64,000 nt of DNA. Origin: Vibrio marinisediminis. Lineage in GTDB: Bacteria > Pseudomonadota > Gammaproteobacteria > Enterobacterales > Vibrionaceae. Below, piece after piece: positions 43,299 to 51,892 of this stretch. The DNA is taken from positions 62,001 to 126,000 of the forward strand of contig NZ_JACFYF010000001.1 of NCBI RefSeq assembly GCF_014050145.1, in the 5' to 3' direction. The position numbers and the translations under genes were made by a program. Under the pieces are notes generated by a model. That model was not told where the DNA came from and made no database searches. It worked only from the letters and a program-made list of their open reading frames with translations. Each line of letters begins with the position of its first letter. Position 1 is the first letter of the stretch.

Positions 43299-45179
43299 TT
43301 ACTTGCCGCTTCTTTGGTAGCGGAATTTAATGAAGCTTTGTGCATTGCTCAGAATTTGAAACGCAGCTTTCAAGTTGCGACGCTCAAAATCAGACATATG
43401 CTCTGGCTCAATGTTATTGTCTGGCTCGTCACCATTTTCAATGTCTAACGCTTGGTGGCGAATCCTAACCATGTAGATCAGTTCCATTGCATCTTTCAAG
43501 TCCATTCCACGACCTTTAGGTAGAATGCCCGCGTCGTTAATGTCGTCCAAGCGTTCAAATGAATTCTGCGCTCGCGAGCCAATAGCCAAAGCGTGTACAC
43601 GGATCAAATCCGCCATTGGCGCAGTGCCTCGTCGTTTCAAGTTAATTGAATTGCGATGACCGCCATCTTTTTCCATCACAAAATCTTTAAAGAAACCTAA
43701 CGGTGGAGTACGGCGAATCGCATTGTATGCCATTGCAGCGAGGAAACGATTGTTACGCTTAGCGCGGCGTACAATAAAACTACTCAACTGCTCCGCCCAT
43801 TTAACGCGACCATAAACACCTAACAAATCAAAGAATATGGAGCTATTAAGCAAACGTTCCGGGTTAGGGTTATCAATCCAGCTGGCAAAGCACTCTTCCC
43901 ACTCAGCACGAGTTTTACGCCACTGTGGGTTCGTTGACATGATGTCTCCGGTACAATAGGTGTAACCGCAAGCCGCCAATCCATCACAAACAAACTTGGC
44001 GAACTGTGCAAAGTACTCACCATGTATCTTTTCATCATAGCTGTTGTCGAGAATTAGGGCGTTATCTTGGTCAGTCACTATCAACTGCTCGTCACGCGCC
44101 ATCGACCCCATTGCTAATAAACAATATGGGATCGGTGCGGGACCTAACTCCATTTCAGCTAATTCAGCGAGACGTTGCTTAAAGCTGCTGCCAATCACCG
44201 ACATTGCCCTACCGACCATGTGTGCATTGGCGTCTTCGCTGACCATGCGAACAAAGCAATCTTTCACTTGCCCTGCAACCAATTTAAGGTCATCCACGGT
44301 TGTCTGCTGAAAGATAGAACTCACCAGCAATAGGCTATTTTGTGATTCATAACGAACAATGTCCGTCATACCAATCACACCTACTGGTTTTTTATCTTTC
44401 AAAATCGGTAAATGATGGATGTTATAACGAAGCATCGTCAACATGGCTTCAAATACATAGGCATTGAAATCCAACGACACCACGTCGGTACTCATTACCT
44501 CGCCCACCGTTAAATTGGTTTCAATACCTTGAGCAATAACGCGAATGCAGAGATCTCGATCGGTCAATATACCTAATAGCTGATCATCGTCTTCTTCTGT
44601 AAGCTCATCCGCAGGGCGGACGATCAATAGCGCGGTTACGTTCTCTTCTGCCATAAGATTGGCAGCTTGTTGAATAGTTGCTGTCGCATCTAAGGTTACC
44701 GGATCGCGGCTAAGAATTTTACGCGCCTTAGCTGTGGTAAAATCATTCCCTTCAGAGGAGTTGGAGATCGCGGTTCTTAGGCGAGCGCTGTCTTCAAGCT
44801 CCATAAAATCCGCAAAGCTCTCTGACTCATCACAAAGCTGGTTAAAAATATTTTCTGGTATGCAATAAACCAAGGTATCGGAAATGGCCTTCACAGGCAT
44901 CCTCACTCGATTATTCATCAGCAGACCCATTTGACCAAACAGACCACCAGCATCAATTCGGTTATACAACTCACCTTTACGACGGAAAACCTCAACGACA
45001 CCACTTCGCACCATATAAAGATCACGAATGGTGTCACCAAACTTTAAGACATCGCTACCTTCGCGGTAGTAGGCTACTTCGACATTGAGAGCGAGTTCTC
45101 TTAAGCGTTCTTCAGAGAGTTCATCAAAAGGGGGGTATTGGCTTATGAAATTGAGTACTTCTAGTTGCTCAGCTTCCAT
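43299..45179 (-). CDS. cNMP-binding, CBS-pair and DUF294 nucleotidyltransferase-like protein
   Basis: The protein (626 residues from ATG 45179) has a cyclic-nucleotide-binding-like domain (about 12-125), a CBS pair (about 150-290; DRDLCIRVIAQ and KKPVGVIGMTD) and a DUF294 nucleotidyltransferase-fold domain with GSMARDEQLIVTDQDNALI. A DUF294 C-terminal helical domain completes it. It may sense a nucleotide and transfer a nucleotidyl group, but substrates are unknown. An ATG at 45227 would add sixteen residues without a ribosome-binding site; GGAAT precedes the 45179 start. It is co-transcribed with the downstream exonuclease. Confidence 0.85.
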   Translation of the reverse strand: MEAEQLEVLNFISQYPPFDELSEERLRELALNVEVAYYREGSDVLKFGDTIRDLYMVRSGVVEVFRRKGELYNRIDAGGLFGQMGLLMNNRVRMPVKAISDTLVYCIPENIFNQLCDESESFADFMELEDSARLRTAISNSSEGNDFTTAKARKILSRDPVTLDATATIQQAANLMAEENVTALLIVRPADELTEEDDDQLLGILTDRDLCIRVIAQGIETNLTVGEVMSTDVVSLDFNAYVFEAMLTMLRYNIHHLPILKDKKPVGVIGMTDIVRYESQNSLLLVSSIFQQTTVDDLKLVAGQVKDCFVRMVSEDANAHMVGRAMSVIGSSFKQRLAELAEMELGPAPIPYCLLAMGSMARDEQLIVTDQDNALILDNSYDEKIHGEYFAQFAKFVCDGLAACGYTYCTGDIMSTNPQWRKTRAEWEECFASWIDNPNPERLLNSSIFFDLLGVYGRVKWAEQLSSFIVRRAKRNNRFLAAMAYNAIRRTPPLGFFKDFVMEKDGGHRNSINLKRRGTAPMADLIRVHALAIGSRAQNSFERLDDINDAGILPKGRGMDLKDAMELIYMVRIRHQALDIENGDEPDNNIEPEHMSDFERRNLKAAFQILSNAQSFIKFRYQRSGK

Positions 45180-45402
45180 TCTATTAATTCCGTGATTCGC
45201 CGATATTTCAGTGATAAATATCATCATGTTTGCTATGAAGCAATAACAATTTAGCGCCCTAACTCATTTATAACGCCATACTTATCAATCTCTAATTTGT
45301 TTTTATTAACAAAACCAAATAAATATCTTATGCCACATTGCACTTATACAATTGAACACCTACGTTTTAACTAGATAAATACGACTATTAAGTGAGAATA
45401 AA

Positions 45403-45744
45403 ATGTTAGATTTCAATGTCATCAAATCTCTTGTCGACGATGACAACGACGTCGTTGTCGCATTACTTACCACCTACTTAGAAGACTTTTCTGACGCCGA
45501 AAATCAAATCGCCACCTATTACAACACACAGAATTGGTCGGAACTGTATATGCTAAGCCACAGTTTAAAAGGCACGTTAAGAGTGATCGGTGAGGAAAGT
45601 GCTAGCCAAATATTAGAGCGTATAGAACATGATACTCAAGCAGGCAAAACACCAAGTAAGCAAGATCTCGATGATGCCGAAATAGAACTCTCTGCAATTC
45701 AATTTCAAGTTCAGCACTATCTATCAAACGACATTTCAGACTAG
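45403..45744 (+). CDS. Stand-alone Hpt phosphotransfer protein
   Basis: The 113-residue protein is one four-helix Hpt domain. The phosphorylated His53 is in LSHSLKGTLRVIG, and the preceding helices (LLTTYLEDFSDAENQI) match the family. It would receive phosphate from a hybrid kinase and pass it to a response regulator. It is not next to a kinase gene. The hybrid kinase five kilobases upstream lacks its own Hpt, which makes it a possible partner. The ATG at 45403 is preceded by GTGAGAATAAA. Confidence 0.88.
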   Translation: MLDFNVIKSLVDDDNDVVVALLTTYLEDFSDAENQIATYYNTQNWSELYMLSHSLKGTLRVIGEESASQILERIEHDTQAGKTPSKQDLDDAEIELSAIQFQVQHYLSNDISD

Positions 45745-45778
45745 TGAACCGACTAATGAGTCAATTTTAATGAGAAAC

Positions 45779-46672
45779 TTAGCGCTCTCGACGGTTGTTG
45801 AATTCATTTGTTGTTCGTACTTTCGTACTGCTGAGCAGTGCATGATTCCTGCCATTACGTTTAACGTCATACAATGCCACATCCGCGCGTTCCAGCGCAT
45901 TTTTAATACTATCTTGCCGATCAAAAATTGAAGCTATTCCTATGCTTACCGTAATTTTCATCTGAACAAAAAAGCGCTCAACTTCATGACAAATTCTATT
46001 CGCAATAGCTAAACTCACTCTTTCAGTTGTATTCGGCAACAAGATCGCGAACTCCTCTCCGCCAATTCTTCCAAACAAGTCACTTTTTCTAAGTTTATCT
46101 TTGGTAATCGAGGCAAAATTCTGCAAAATTTCGTCACCCTTACTGTGACCATATCGGTCATTAATTTGTTTGAACTTATCAAGATCTAATACCAGCACAC
46201 AAAAAGGCTGCTTCTCTATTCCAAACTTATCCATATGCAAATTTGCCAAGTGAAGAAAATAGTACCTTGTATACACACCCGTTAAGCCGTCATAGTAAGC
46301 GAGGTTCTCTAACTCAGATTCGCGTCGTTTATGGATTGAGATGTCCGCAAGACTCCAAATAATAACGTCTTCTTCTGTGTTGTTTCCTTTCACCTTCGTT
46401 GCCGAAAGCTCGCACCACCCATCCATTTCAGAGGTACTAAATCGACAATCCAAGCAGAGCTTCCTTCCAGAACTGAGATATTGAGAAAATGTCATCATAT
46501 GGACTTTTGATACTTCATCAAAAATCTCTGCCAGCGATCGTCCAAGCAACGAATCCATACTTAATACTCTATGCGCCGCTTCATTGGCATCAATAATTTT
46601 TAACCGATAATCAGTGATCACGATTCCCGAAGGACATCGTTCAAAAACATCTTTAAACCCTACGTCTTCCAT
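45779..46672 (-). CDS. PAS-GGDEF diguanylate cyclase
   Basis: The 297-residue soluble protein has a PAS domain (about 6-115; CPSGIVITDYRLKIIDANEA) and a GGDEF domain (about 120-285). The active site is GGEEF at 204-208, and the inhibitory RxxD is RKSD (195-198) five residues before it, so it should be an active, feedback-inhibited cyclase. The metal-binding segment is VLDLDKFKQIND. It lies 13 bases downstream of the CsgD/VpsT-like gene on the same strand, forming a two-gene unit. That suggests its c-di-GMP may act on the neighbouring regulator. Confidence 0.9.
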   Translation of the reverse strand: MEDVGFKDVFERCPSGIVITDYRLKIIDANEAAHRVLSMDSLLGRSLAEIFDEVSKVHMMTFSQYLSSGRKLCLDCRFSTSEMDGWCELSATKVKGNNTEEDVIIWSLADISIHKRRESELENLAYYDGLTGVYTRYYFLHLANLHMDKFGIEKQPFCVLVLDLDKFKQINDRYGHSKGDEILQNFASITKDKLRKSDLFGRIGGEEFAILLPNTTERVSLAIANRICHEVERFFVQMKITVSIGIASIFDRQDSIKNALERADVALYDVKRNGRNHALLSSTKVRTTNEFNNRRER

Positions 46673-46685
46673 AACAGATACCCAA

Positions 46686-47357
46686 TCATGTGTACTCTAA
46701 AACTGTATTCGCAATAAAATTGGGATTTTGTTCAATATCGCTACGTTTATGCCTTTGTTTCATTAGCGAAATAGCCTCACGGCGACAACGAACATTAATT
46801 TTCCTATACAGTTTATAAACGTGAGTCTTAACCGTACTTTCTGTTACAAACAGCTCATCAGCAATTTGTTGATTGGAGTAACCATTAACTAAACGTTGCA
46901 GTATCTGTTGCTCTCTTCTGGTTAAAAGATCCAATATGTCATGAGAAGGCGCCGTGGTAATTAAGAGATTCTTTAACATAGCAACCATCAGTTGCCGAGG
47001 TAGCCACATACCCCCTTGGCTAACATGCTCAATACACTTTATCAGGTGCTCATGAGACGAGCTTTTAAAAAGCACCCCCTTTAAATTCTTCATCTTGATC
47101 AATTGGACTTCTGAAACATCATCTGGGATATTATAAATTATCAACATCCCCACCTCTAATAAGTTATTTATTCCCTCTATGTCACTGAATTCAATTAGTA
47201 ATACATCATTATTATCCATCTTGTTGGTCATATTAAAATCTTCGCAAGACTTTAATGTGACCGAAATTCCTTGTACTTTTGCCAACGTATCGTAAAGCAC
47301 TCGATTTTGTATATTTAGATGACCTAGTAATACTAAGTTTGTATTTTTTATGCTCAT
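46686..47357 (-). CDS. LuxR/CsgD-VpsT-like transcriptional regulator
   Basis: The 223-residue protein has a degenerate receiver-like N-terminal domain (about 5-125) and a C-terminal LuxR HTH (about 143-205; LTRREQQILQRLVNGYSNQQ then ADELFVTESTVKTHVY). Length and layout match CsgD and VpsT. The VpsT c-di-GMP motif W-[FLM]-[TS]-R corresponds here to WLPR at 118-121, with Pro in the third place. It is transcribed with the PAS-GGDEF gene and is divergent from the pilus operon (485 bases apart), which it probably controls. No phosphoacceptor Asp is seen in the expected place. Confidence 0.85.
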   Translation of the reverse strand: MSIKNTNLVLLGHLNIQNRVLYDTLAKVQGISVTLKSCEDFNMTNKMDNNDVLLIEFSDIEGINNLLEVGMLIIYNIPDDVSEVQLIKMKNLKGVLFKSSSHEHLIKCIEHVSQGGMWLPRQLMVAMLKNLLITTAPSHDILDLLTRREQQILQRLVNGYSNQQIADELFVTESTVKTHVYKLYRKINVRCRREAISLMKQRHKRSDIEQNPNFIANTVLEYT

Positions 47358-47842
47358 TAAATTATCACTTACCAGCCAATAGACACAGTAATCTTAGATC
47401 GACCTACGTGATATTCAACACATCACTCACAAAAAAACACGATCTGGACCACAAAAACAATTAACACCTAAATATCATACAGTTAGATCACAAAAGCGAA
47501 TAAAAACCCAGTCTAAACCTTTAGGTTATTGTTTTTTAAACATATGCATTACGTTATCTCTAACCTCTTTATCCTAGTAACTGATACTTTTATTCTTTAG
47601 ATACATACGGTTAAAAATACATGCCTTAAACGAGCGCTATTTCCTTCAAACAATATTTATTTTTCGTTAGTTACAAAAACATCATTTTTGACAAATCAGA
47701 CTACTACTTTTGGATCGGATTCCTTCTTACAAATAGAACTTAATTAAAACTCGCGTTTTTCTTTTTATATTTATCATTACTTTGTCTTTCATATAACTAA
47801 GACAGCTTGCTTGAATCAATAAAAGGATAAAAGGGACTAATT
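47358..47842 (+). promoter_or_regulatory. 485-base AT-rich region between the LuxR regulator and the pilus operon
   Basis: No gene is supported here. The region should hold both divergent promoters. AACCT-TT-AGGTT (47516-47527) is a 5-2-5 palindrome that could be an operator. TTGACA at 47688-47693 is a perfect -35, but only poor -10 hexamers follow at 16-18 bases, which would fit a promoter needing an activator. Upstream of the pilin, GGGACTAATT precedes the ATG. Confidence 0.4.
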
Positions 47843-48415
47843 ATGAAATATGTAGCAATCACAGCCGCAATCCTAGCCGTAATTGGAAGCTCTGTAGTAA
47901 GTGCAGCTCCTGACGTTACCGCAGCCTCAACCACGCTAACTAAAAATATCGAACCCAAATGTAATATCGGTTTGTGGGCAGTCGGTACTGATGGCTCAGT
48001 TGGTGGCGATGTTGGCAATGGACTAGGTGATGATTATGTACACAGCGAATTAAATGACCTTAAAACCAGTGGGCAAAGTATTACAGGTAGAGCTAAGTGT
48101 AATTCTTCTGGCGGATTCGATGTTCATGTTGTCGCAACAAACGGGACTTTAAGTAACAATGACTTGTCAGGAAATGGAGGACCGAGAACCGTAGATTATA
48201 CTTTAGAAAACAACGGGTCTGATAATTTTGACAATTCTGGCGGTGACTTTACGTCTGCAACAAATATCGCTAGCAACACTCGCTACCTTGTTGGTTCAGG
48301 GGTAGATACTCAACGCGCAGAGTTCAAATTATTGATGAAATTGGCAGCGGGTGAAGAATTCACATACGCAGGTCAATACACTGAAACACTCACGTTTGAT
48401 CTCACTCCTTTATAG
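47843..48415 (+). CDS. Pilin-like protein of the spore coat U / CsuA-B family
   Basis: This 190-residue exported protein has a signal peptide (about 1-21, ending SVVSA before APDV). The mature chain begins with a beta-strand (STTLTKNIEPKCNI, possible donor strand) and ends YTETLTFDLTPL, the C-terminal pattern of SCPU/CsuA-B fimbrial subunits. One Cys pair, in KCNI and KCNSSG, could form the usual disulfide. It is the first gene of the operon and probably the major pilin. It is rich in Gly, Asn, Ser and Thr, which suits a surface fibre. A hairpin terminator follows. Confidence 0.75.
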   Translation: MKYVAITAAILAVIGSSVVSAAPDVTAASTTLTKNIEPKCNIGLWAVGTDGSVGGDVGNGLGDDYVHSELNDLKTSGQSITGRAKCNSSGGFDVHVVATNGTLSNNDLSGNGGPRTVDYTLENNGSDNFDNSGGDFTSATNIASNTRYLVGSGVDTQRAEFKLLMKLAAGEEFTYAGQYTETLTFDLTPL

Positions 48416-48426
48416 TCAAAAGGAAT

Positions 48427-48449
48427 TAGGGGGTTATGCCCCCTATTTT
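48427..48449 (+). terminator. Hairpin terminator or attenuator after the pilin gene
   Basis: TAGGGGG (48427-48433) pairs with CCCCCTA (48439-48445) around a 5-base loop, and TTTT follows. It lies 12 bases after the pilin stop and 37 before the chaperone ATG. Partial termination would give excess pilin over chaperone and usher. Confidence 0.75.
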
Positions 48450-48485
48450 CTTGTAACATCAAACACGCTGTTTAAGGAGGAACTT

Positions 48486-49151
48486 ATGCGTCTTTTAAGC
48501 ACTATAATGCTAATGCTGTTTGTTGGTTCAGTTCAAGCCAACTTTAACATTTCCCCCCTTTCTCAAACTATTAGTACCAAGCAGAAGTCGGCCAGTTATA
48601 CCTTAGAAAACTTAACTGACCGCAAAGCTGCGTACGTTGTTAAAGTTGCAACCCGCACAATTAACTCTATGGGGGAAGAGCTCAGAGAGGAAACCAAAGA
48701 AATCCGTGTATTCCCATCAAAAATCATTCTCGAGCCTCAACAGAAAAAACGCATTAAGGTGATTTACCTAGGCAAACGAAACATCGAGCAAGAAAAAGCA
48801 TTTCGAGTGGTTTTTATGCAGCTAGATCGCGATGTTACGGAAAGCGAAAAATCTGAGTTAAACGCAAAATTTAACTTCCATACTGCATTTTATGTTACGC
48901 CTAAAAACGCGGAAGCCCGTCTTAATGCCAATCTCACGCAAGGAAATGAAGGTCCTCAATTAGCTCTTGCCAATCGAGGAAACAAACACATTATCCTTCA
49001 AGACTGGAAGTTGAAGCTAACTTCCGGAGAGCAGAGTGTTATCTATGACCAACCACTGCCTGATATCAATATGCTTGCCAACAGTAAGGTTTTCATACCC
49101 CTTTCTAGCAAGGCTAATTCATATGATTTAGCTGAAATTGTTACACACTAA
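48486..49151 (+). CDS. Periplasmic pilus chaperone
   Basis: The 221-residue protein has a signal peptide (about 1-18, GSVQA before NFNISP) and a two-domain immunoglobulin-like chaperone fold. The first domain carries KSASYTLENLTDRKAAYVVK and IRVFPSKIILEPQQKKRIKV, equivalents of the conserved PapD-type strands and the Pro-containing subunit-binding site. It should stabilise the pilin before assembly. A perfect AAGGAGG six bases before ATG 48486 fixes the start. An upstream in-frame ATG at 48351 would overlap the pilin gene and is not used. Confidence 0.85.
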   Translation: MRLLSTIMLMLFVGSVQANFNISPLSQTISTKQKSASYTLENLTDRKAAYVVKVATRTINSMGEELREETKEIRVFPSKIILEPQQKKRIKVIYLGKRNIEQEKAFRVVFMQLDRDVTESEKSELNAKFNFHTAFYVTPKNAEARLNANLTQGNEGPQLALANRGNKHIILQDWKLKLTSGEQSVIYDQPLPDINMLANSKVFIPLSSKANSYDLAEIVTH

Positions 49152-49165
49152 GATGCTCTTTTATC

Positions 49166-51562
49166 ATGGTGGTCTCGCGCTCATTTAACCCACTAATTCT
49201 CTGCACTGCGTGTGTAGCACCTTCTGCATTCGCTATGGAAATGATTCTGCCAATTGATGTGGATATTGTCGGTCAAAGGGCTGAAATCACGGGTTACCTT
49301 GATGATGAGCGAGAAAAGTACTGGGCATTGGAAGGGAATGAATTAATACCTATTTTGGCTCGTTCGGTCGATGCCACTAGGCTGGATACATTAAGGAGCG
49401 TGCTACAAGATAGAATAGTGACTGAAGCTGACTTTAAGCAAATTGGTTGGTCTAGTGAATACAATGTCGATGAGCTACTCATCTCTATTATTGTGCCAGT
49501 ATCTGAACGAAAACTAATTGAGATCCCTTTACAACCCGCTGGTAATAAAGAGCCACCAAACAATCTTCCACATGTTCAACCTGCGCTGTTTAGCGGGGCG
49601 TTGAACACTTATTGGTCTCATACTCACAATCTGGTTGAAACAGATTATTCGGCTTCACAAGTCGCGACTCGCGCCACCGCAGCCTTTGGTGCTATTACCT
49701 TAGAAGATGGACACACCTATACTTACAATCATTTCACTAACCAAGGCAGCTGGTTAAGAGATCGCTCACGATTAATGGCAAATTTACCCAATCGCGCCGG
49801 TTTCATTCAATTTGGAGACTATCGAACCGAAACCGAGATCGCATCATTACCCAGCGGAGATTTATTCGGGCTTTCCTACTCATATCAACCTGAATACATT
49901 GAAAATATTAGTAAACCTAATATCGTGCCCCTCAGCTTAGAATCTACATCTCTAGTCACCATTCGTATCAACGGTGAAGATTACCGGACAATTCGACTCG
50001 CGGCTGGACAATATAACCTACAAGATTTGCCGTTAGAGCAAGGGGTGAATGATGTTGAAGTCAGCTATATCGACCAAAGCGGCATTGAGCAAAAACGATT
50101 TTTTAATTTGGTGGATCACCCACAACTACTCCTACAAGGGGATATTGAAACACAGTGGGTCTATGGCGCTGAACAGATCTATCAAGATAACGGCGAGAAA
50201 AAGATAGATACAGATAGTATGAATACCCAAGGGGTGGTTTCCTTTGGCCTTACTGATTGGTGGACCCTCTCTTCTTCACTACTTATTGGGCAAGAATTAC
50301 AACGCTACTCAATTGAACAAAGCTTTGCTGTGGGAGATTTCTTTATAACCTTAGATGGCAAACTCAGTGAGCTCGAAAATTCAAAAATTTACGATGTCCA
50401 AAGCCAGTTCTATGCCAGCGAGTTATTTGACCGCAATCTTTCAAGTATTTCACTTCGCTATGGCATCAACAAAACCTCTGACGAGGCGCCTCTTAACCAC
50501 ACTATCGGTCTAAGTTCTGGAATTAAAACCCCTTTAGATATCGGTTATCTCTCTTTCAATCTTGAGCATCAATTTAATGATCAAGGGACCACGAAGCAAT
50601 CAGCATCCGTCAATACCAGCTATCGAATCAACGAACTTGTTAGCACAAGCCTCAATTTACGTTGGCAAAGATATAATGACACCATTGACCGCAGCCTATA
50701 TTTGACCATTTCACTGCCATTGCGCTGGAATGACGTTAGCGTATCAACTCGCACATCCTATAACAGCGGGGTTGATGAGTATCAAAGTGAGGTATCCGCT
50801 TCTCAATACAAAACCGATTACTATTGGCGTGCATCAGCCAAATATAAAGATGAGCAATATGATGGCTTTGATGGCTATGGGAAATGGTATGGTGACAAAG
50901 TCACTTGGAATGGGCGCTACTCCTCACGCAACGTGTCACAAGAATCCAGCAGCCGAACCATTAGCGTTGGTGCCGATACCGCCATCGCTTGGGCAGGTAG
51001 CAACGTAGTATGGACATCACCGGTAACAAGTAGCTTTAATATTGTTTCCATACCCGAAGAACACGCTGAAAAATATGCACTTGAATATGACCAATATCGA
51101 CGTATTCAAATCATCCCAGCCGAAGAAGGCGGACAAGAAAGCCTCATTGTCCCTGTGCGCAACGATGGGCACAAAACAGTTAAAGTCGGCGGCGACAACC
51201 TAGAGTTTAACGAAGAGCTAAAACAAGGTGAATTTGTCGCGTTTGGTGGGTTATATAGCGGTTCAGCGCATCAAATACTCATCAAAAAAGGCTACTTTGT
51301 CAGTGGATTTTTCCACAATCAGCAGCAAGCGCCAATGGCTGATATCGTTGGAGAATTTAGAGATAAAGGCTCTAAGCAAACCTACCCATTCTTTACCGAT
51401 GAAATGGGTAATTTCGAACTCGACGTATTGCCTGAAGGGGATTATCAAGTCTATTTTTACGACAATGTGGCACAACCCATTGAGCTAAAAATCACTCAGC
51501 AACAAGTCAGTGACGAGGTATTTATTGATCTTGGTGTTGTGCCTGTCAGTGCGAATTTATAG
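49166..51562 (+). CDS. Outer-membrane usher of the chaperone-usher pilus
   Basis: The 798-residue protein has a signal peptide (about 1-23, CVAPSAFA before MEMI). It has an N-terminal periplasmic domain, a large beta-barrel of about 24 strands with a plug-like middle region, and a C-terminal Ig-like domain. The usher signature is the block around residues 275-300 (YRTIRLAAGQYNLQDLPLEQ then VNDVEVSY). It secretes and polymerises pilin delivered by the chaperone. It starts 14 bases after the chaperone gene. The length is typical; a tip-adhesin gene of the Csu type is not seen after it. Confidence 0.88.
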   Translation: MVVSRSFNPLILCTACVAPSAFAMEMILPIDVDIVGQRAEITGYLDDEREKYWALEGNELIPILARSVDATRLDTLRSVLQDRIVTEADFKQIGWSSEYNVDELLISIIVPVSERKLIEIPLQPAGNKEPPNNLPHVQPALFSGALNTYWSHTHNLVETDYSASQVATRATAAFGAITLEDGHTYTYNHFTNQGSWLRDRSRLMANLPNRAGFIQFGDYRTETEIASLPSGDLFGLSYSYQPEYIENISKPNIVPLSLESTSLVTIRINGEDYRTIRLAAGQYNLQDLPLEQGVNDVEVSYIDQSGIEQKRFFNLVDHPQLLLQGDIETQWVYGAEQIYQDNGEKKIDTDSMNTQGVVSFGLTDWWTLSSSLLIGQELQRYSIEQSFAVGDFFITLDGKLSELENSKIYDVQSQFYASELFDRNLSSISLRYGINKTSDEAPLNHTIGLSSGIKTPLDIGYLSFNLEHQFNDQGTTKQSASVNTSYRINELVSTSLNLRWQRYNDTIDRSLYLTISLPLRWNDVSVSTRTSYNSGVDEYQSEVSASQYKTDYYWRASAKYKDEQYDGFDGYGKWYGDKVTWNGRYSSRNVSQESSSRTISVGADTAIAWAGSNVVWTSPVTSSFNIVSIPEEHAEKYALEYDQYRRIQIIPAEEGGQESLIVPVRNDGHKTVKVGGDNLEFNEELKQGEFVAFGGLYSGSAHQILIKKGYFVSGFFHNQQQAPMADIVGEFRDKGSKQTYPFFTDEMGNFELDVLPEGDYQVYFYDNVAQPIELKITQQQVSDEVFIDLGVVPVSANL

Positions 51563-51566
51563 CTAA

Positions 51567-51857
51567 ATGGTAAGTGAAACTGTCACCTTCATCTATAAAC
51601 ATCAATGTCGCTGCAATGGGTTCAGCATTATCGACCCAGACTCTAAGCAACGTATCCTTGATTACTACCAAAGGGCAGAAGTCAGGTATTTCCTTGAAGA
51701 GTTGCTGTTTATATTGGAACCATCGACAAGCAGCAAAGTCGTCTCTAGCTACTTTTGGCAGCGTAAAGACTATTCACATGACTTAGCCACTGAAATGGGT
51801 TTATCAGACATTACACTGACGATTTCATCAGAACGCAGCGCATTAAAGCTGCTATGA
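51567..51857 (+). CDS. Hypothetical short protein at the end of the pilus operon
   Basis: This 96-residue frame starts four bases after the usher stop. It has no signal peptide and no recognised family. Its composition (YYQRAEVRYFLEELLFILEP) looks like a real, partly helical protein, but a second frame (51574-51786) overlaps it and one cannot choose with certainty. It could be a real operon member or a decayed gene. The hairpin at its end supports an operon end here. Confidence 0.35.
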   Translation: MVSETVTFIYKHQCRCNGFSIIDPDSKQRILDYYQRAEVRYFLEELLFILEPSTSSKVVSSYFWQRKDYSHDLATEMGLSDITLTISSERSALKLL

Positions 51858-51877
51858 CCATCCTTGGTCATCTTTTA
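51854..51877 (+). terminator. Terminator-like hairpin ending the pilus operon
   Basis: ATGACCA (51854-51860) pairs with TGGTCAT (51865-51871) around a 4-base loop, followed by CTTTTA. It overlaps the stop of the short frame and lies 15 bases from the convergent ABC-F gene. Confidence 0.6.
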
Positions 51878-51892
51878 CTATAGTTCGCCAGA

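Noticed and set aside
48351-48485. Upstream extension of the chaperone gene
   Set aside because: It overlaps the end of the pilin gene and the terminator hairpin; the ATG at 48486 has a perfect AAGGAGG.
51574-51786. Overlapping 70-codon frame after the usher
   Set aside because: Ser/Thr-rich without a signal peptide or pilin features; the frame starting at 51567 is slightly more protein-like, and only one can be real.
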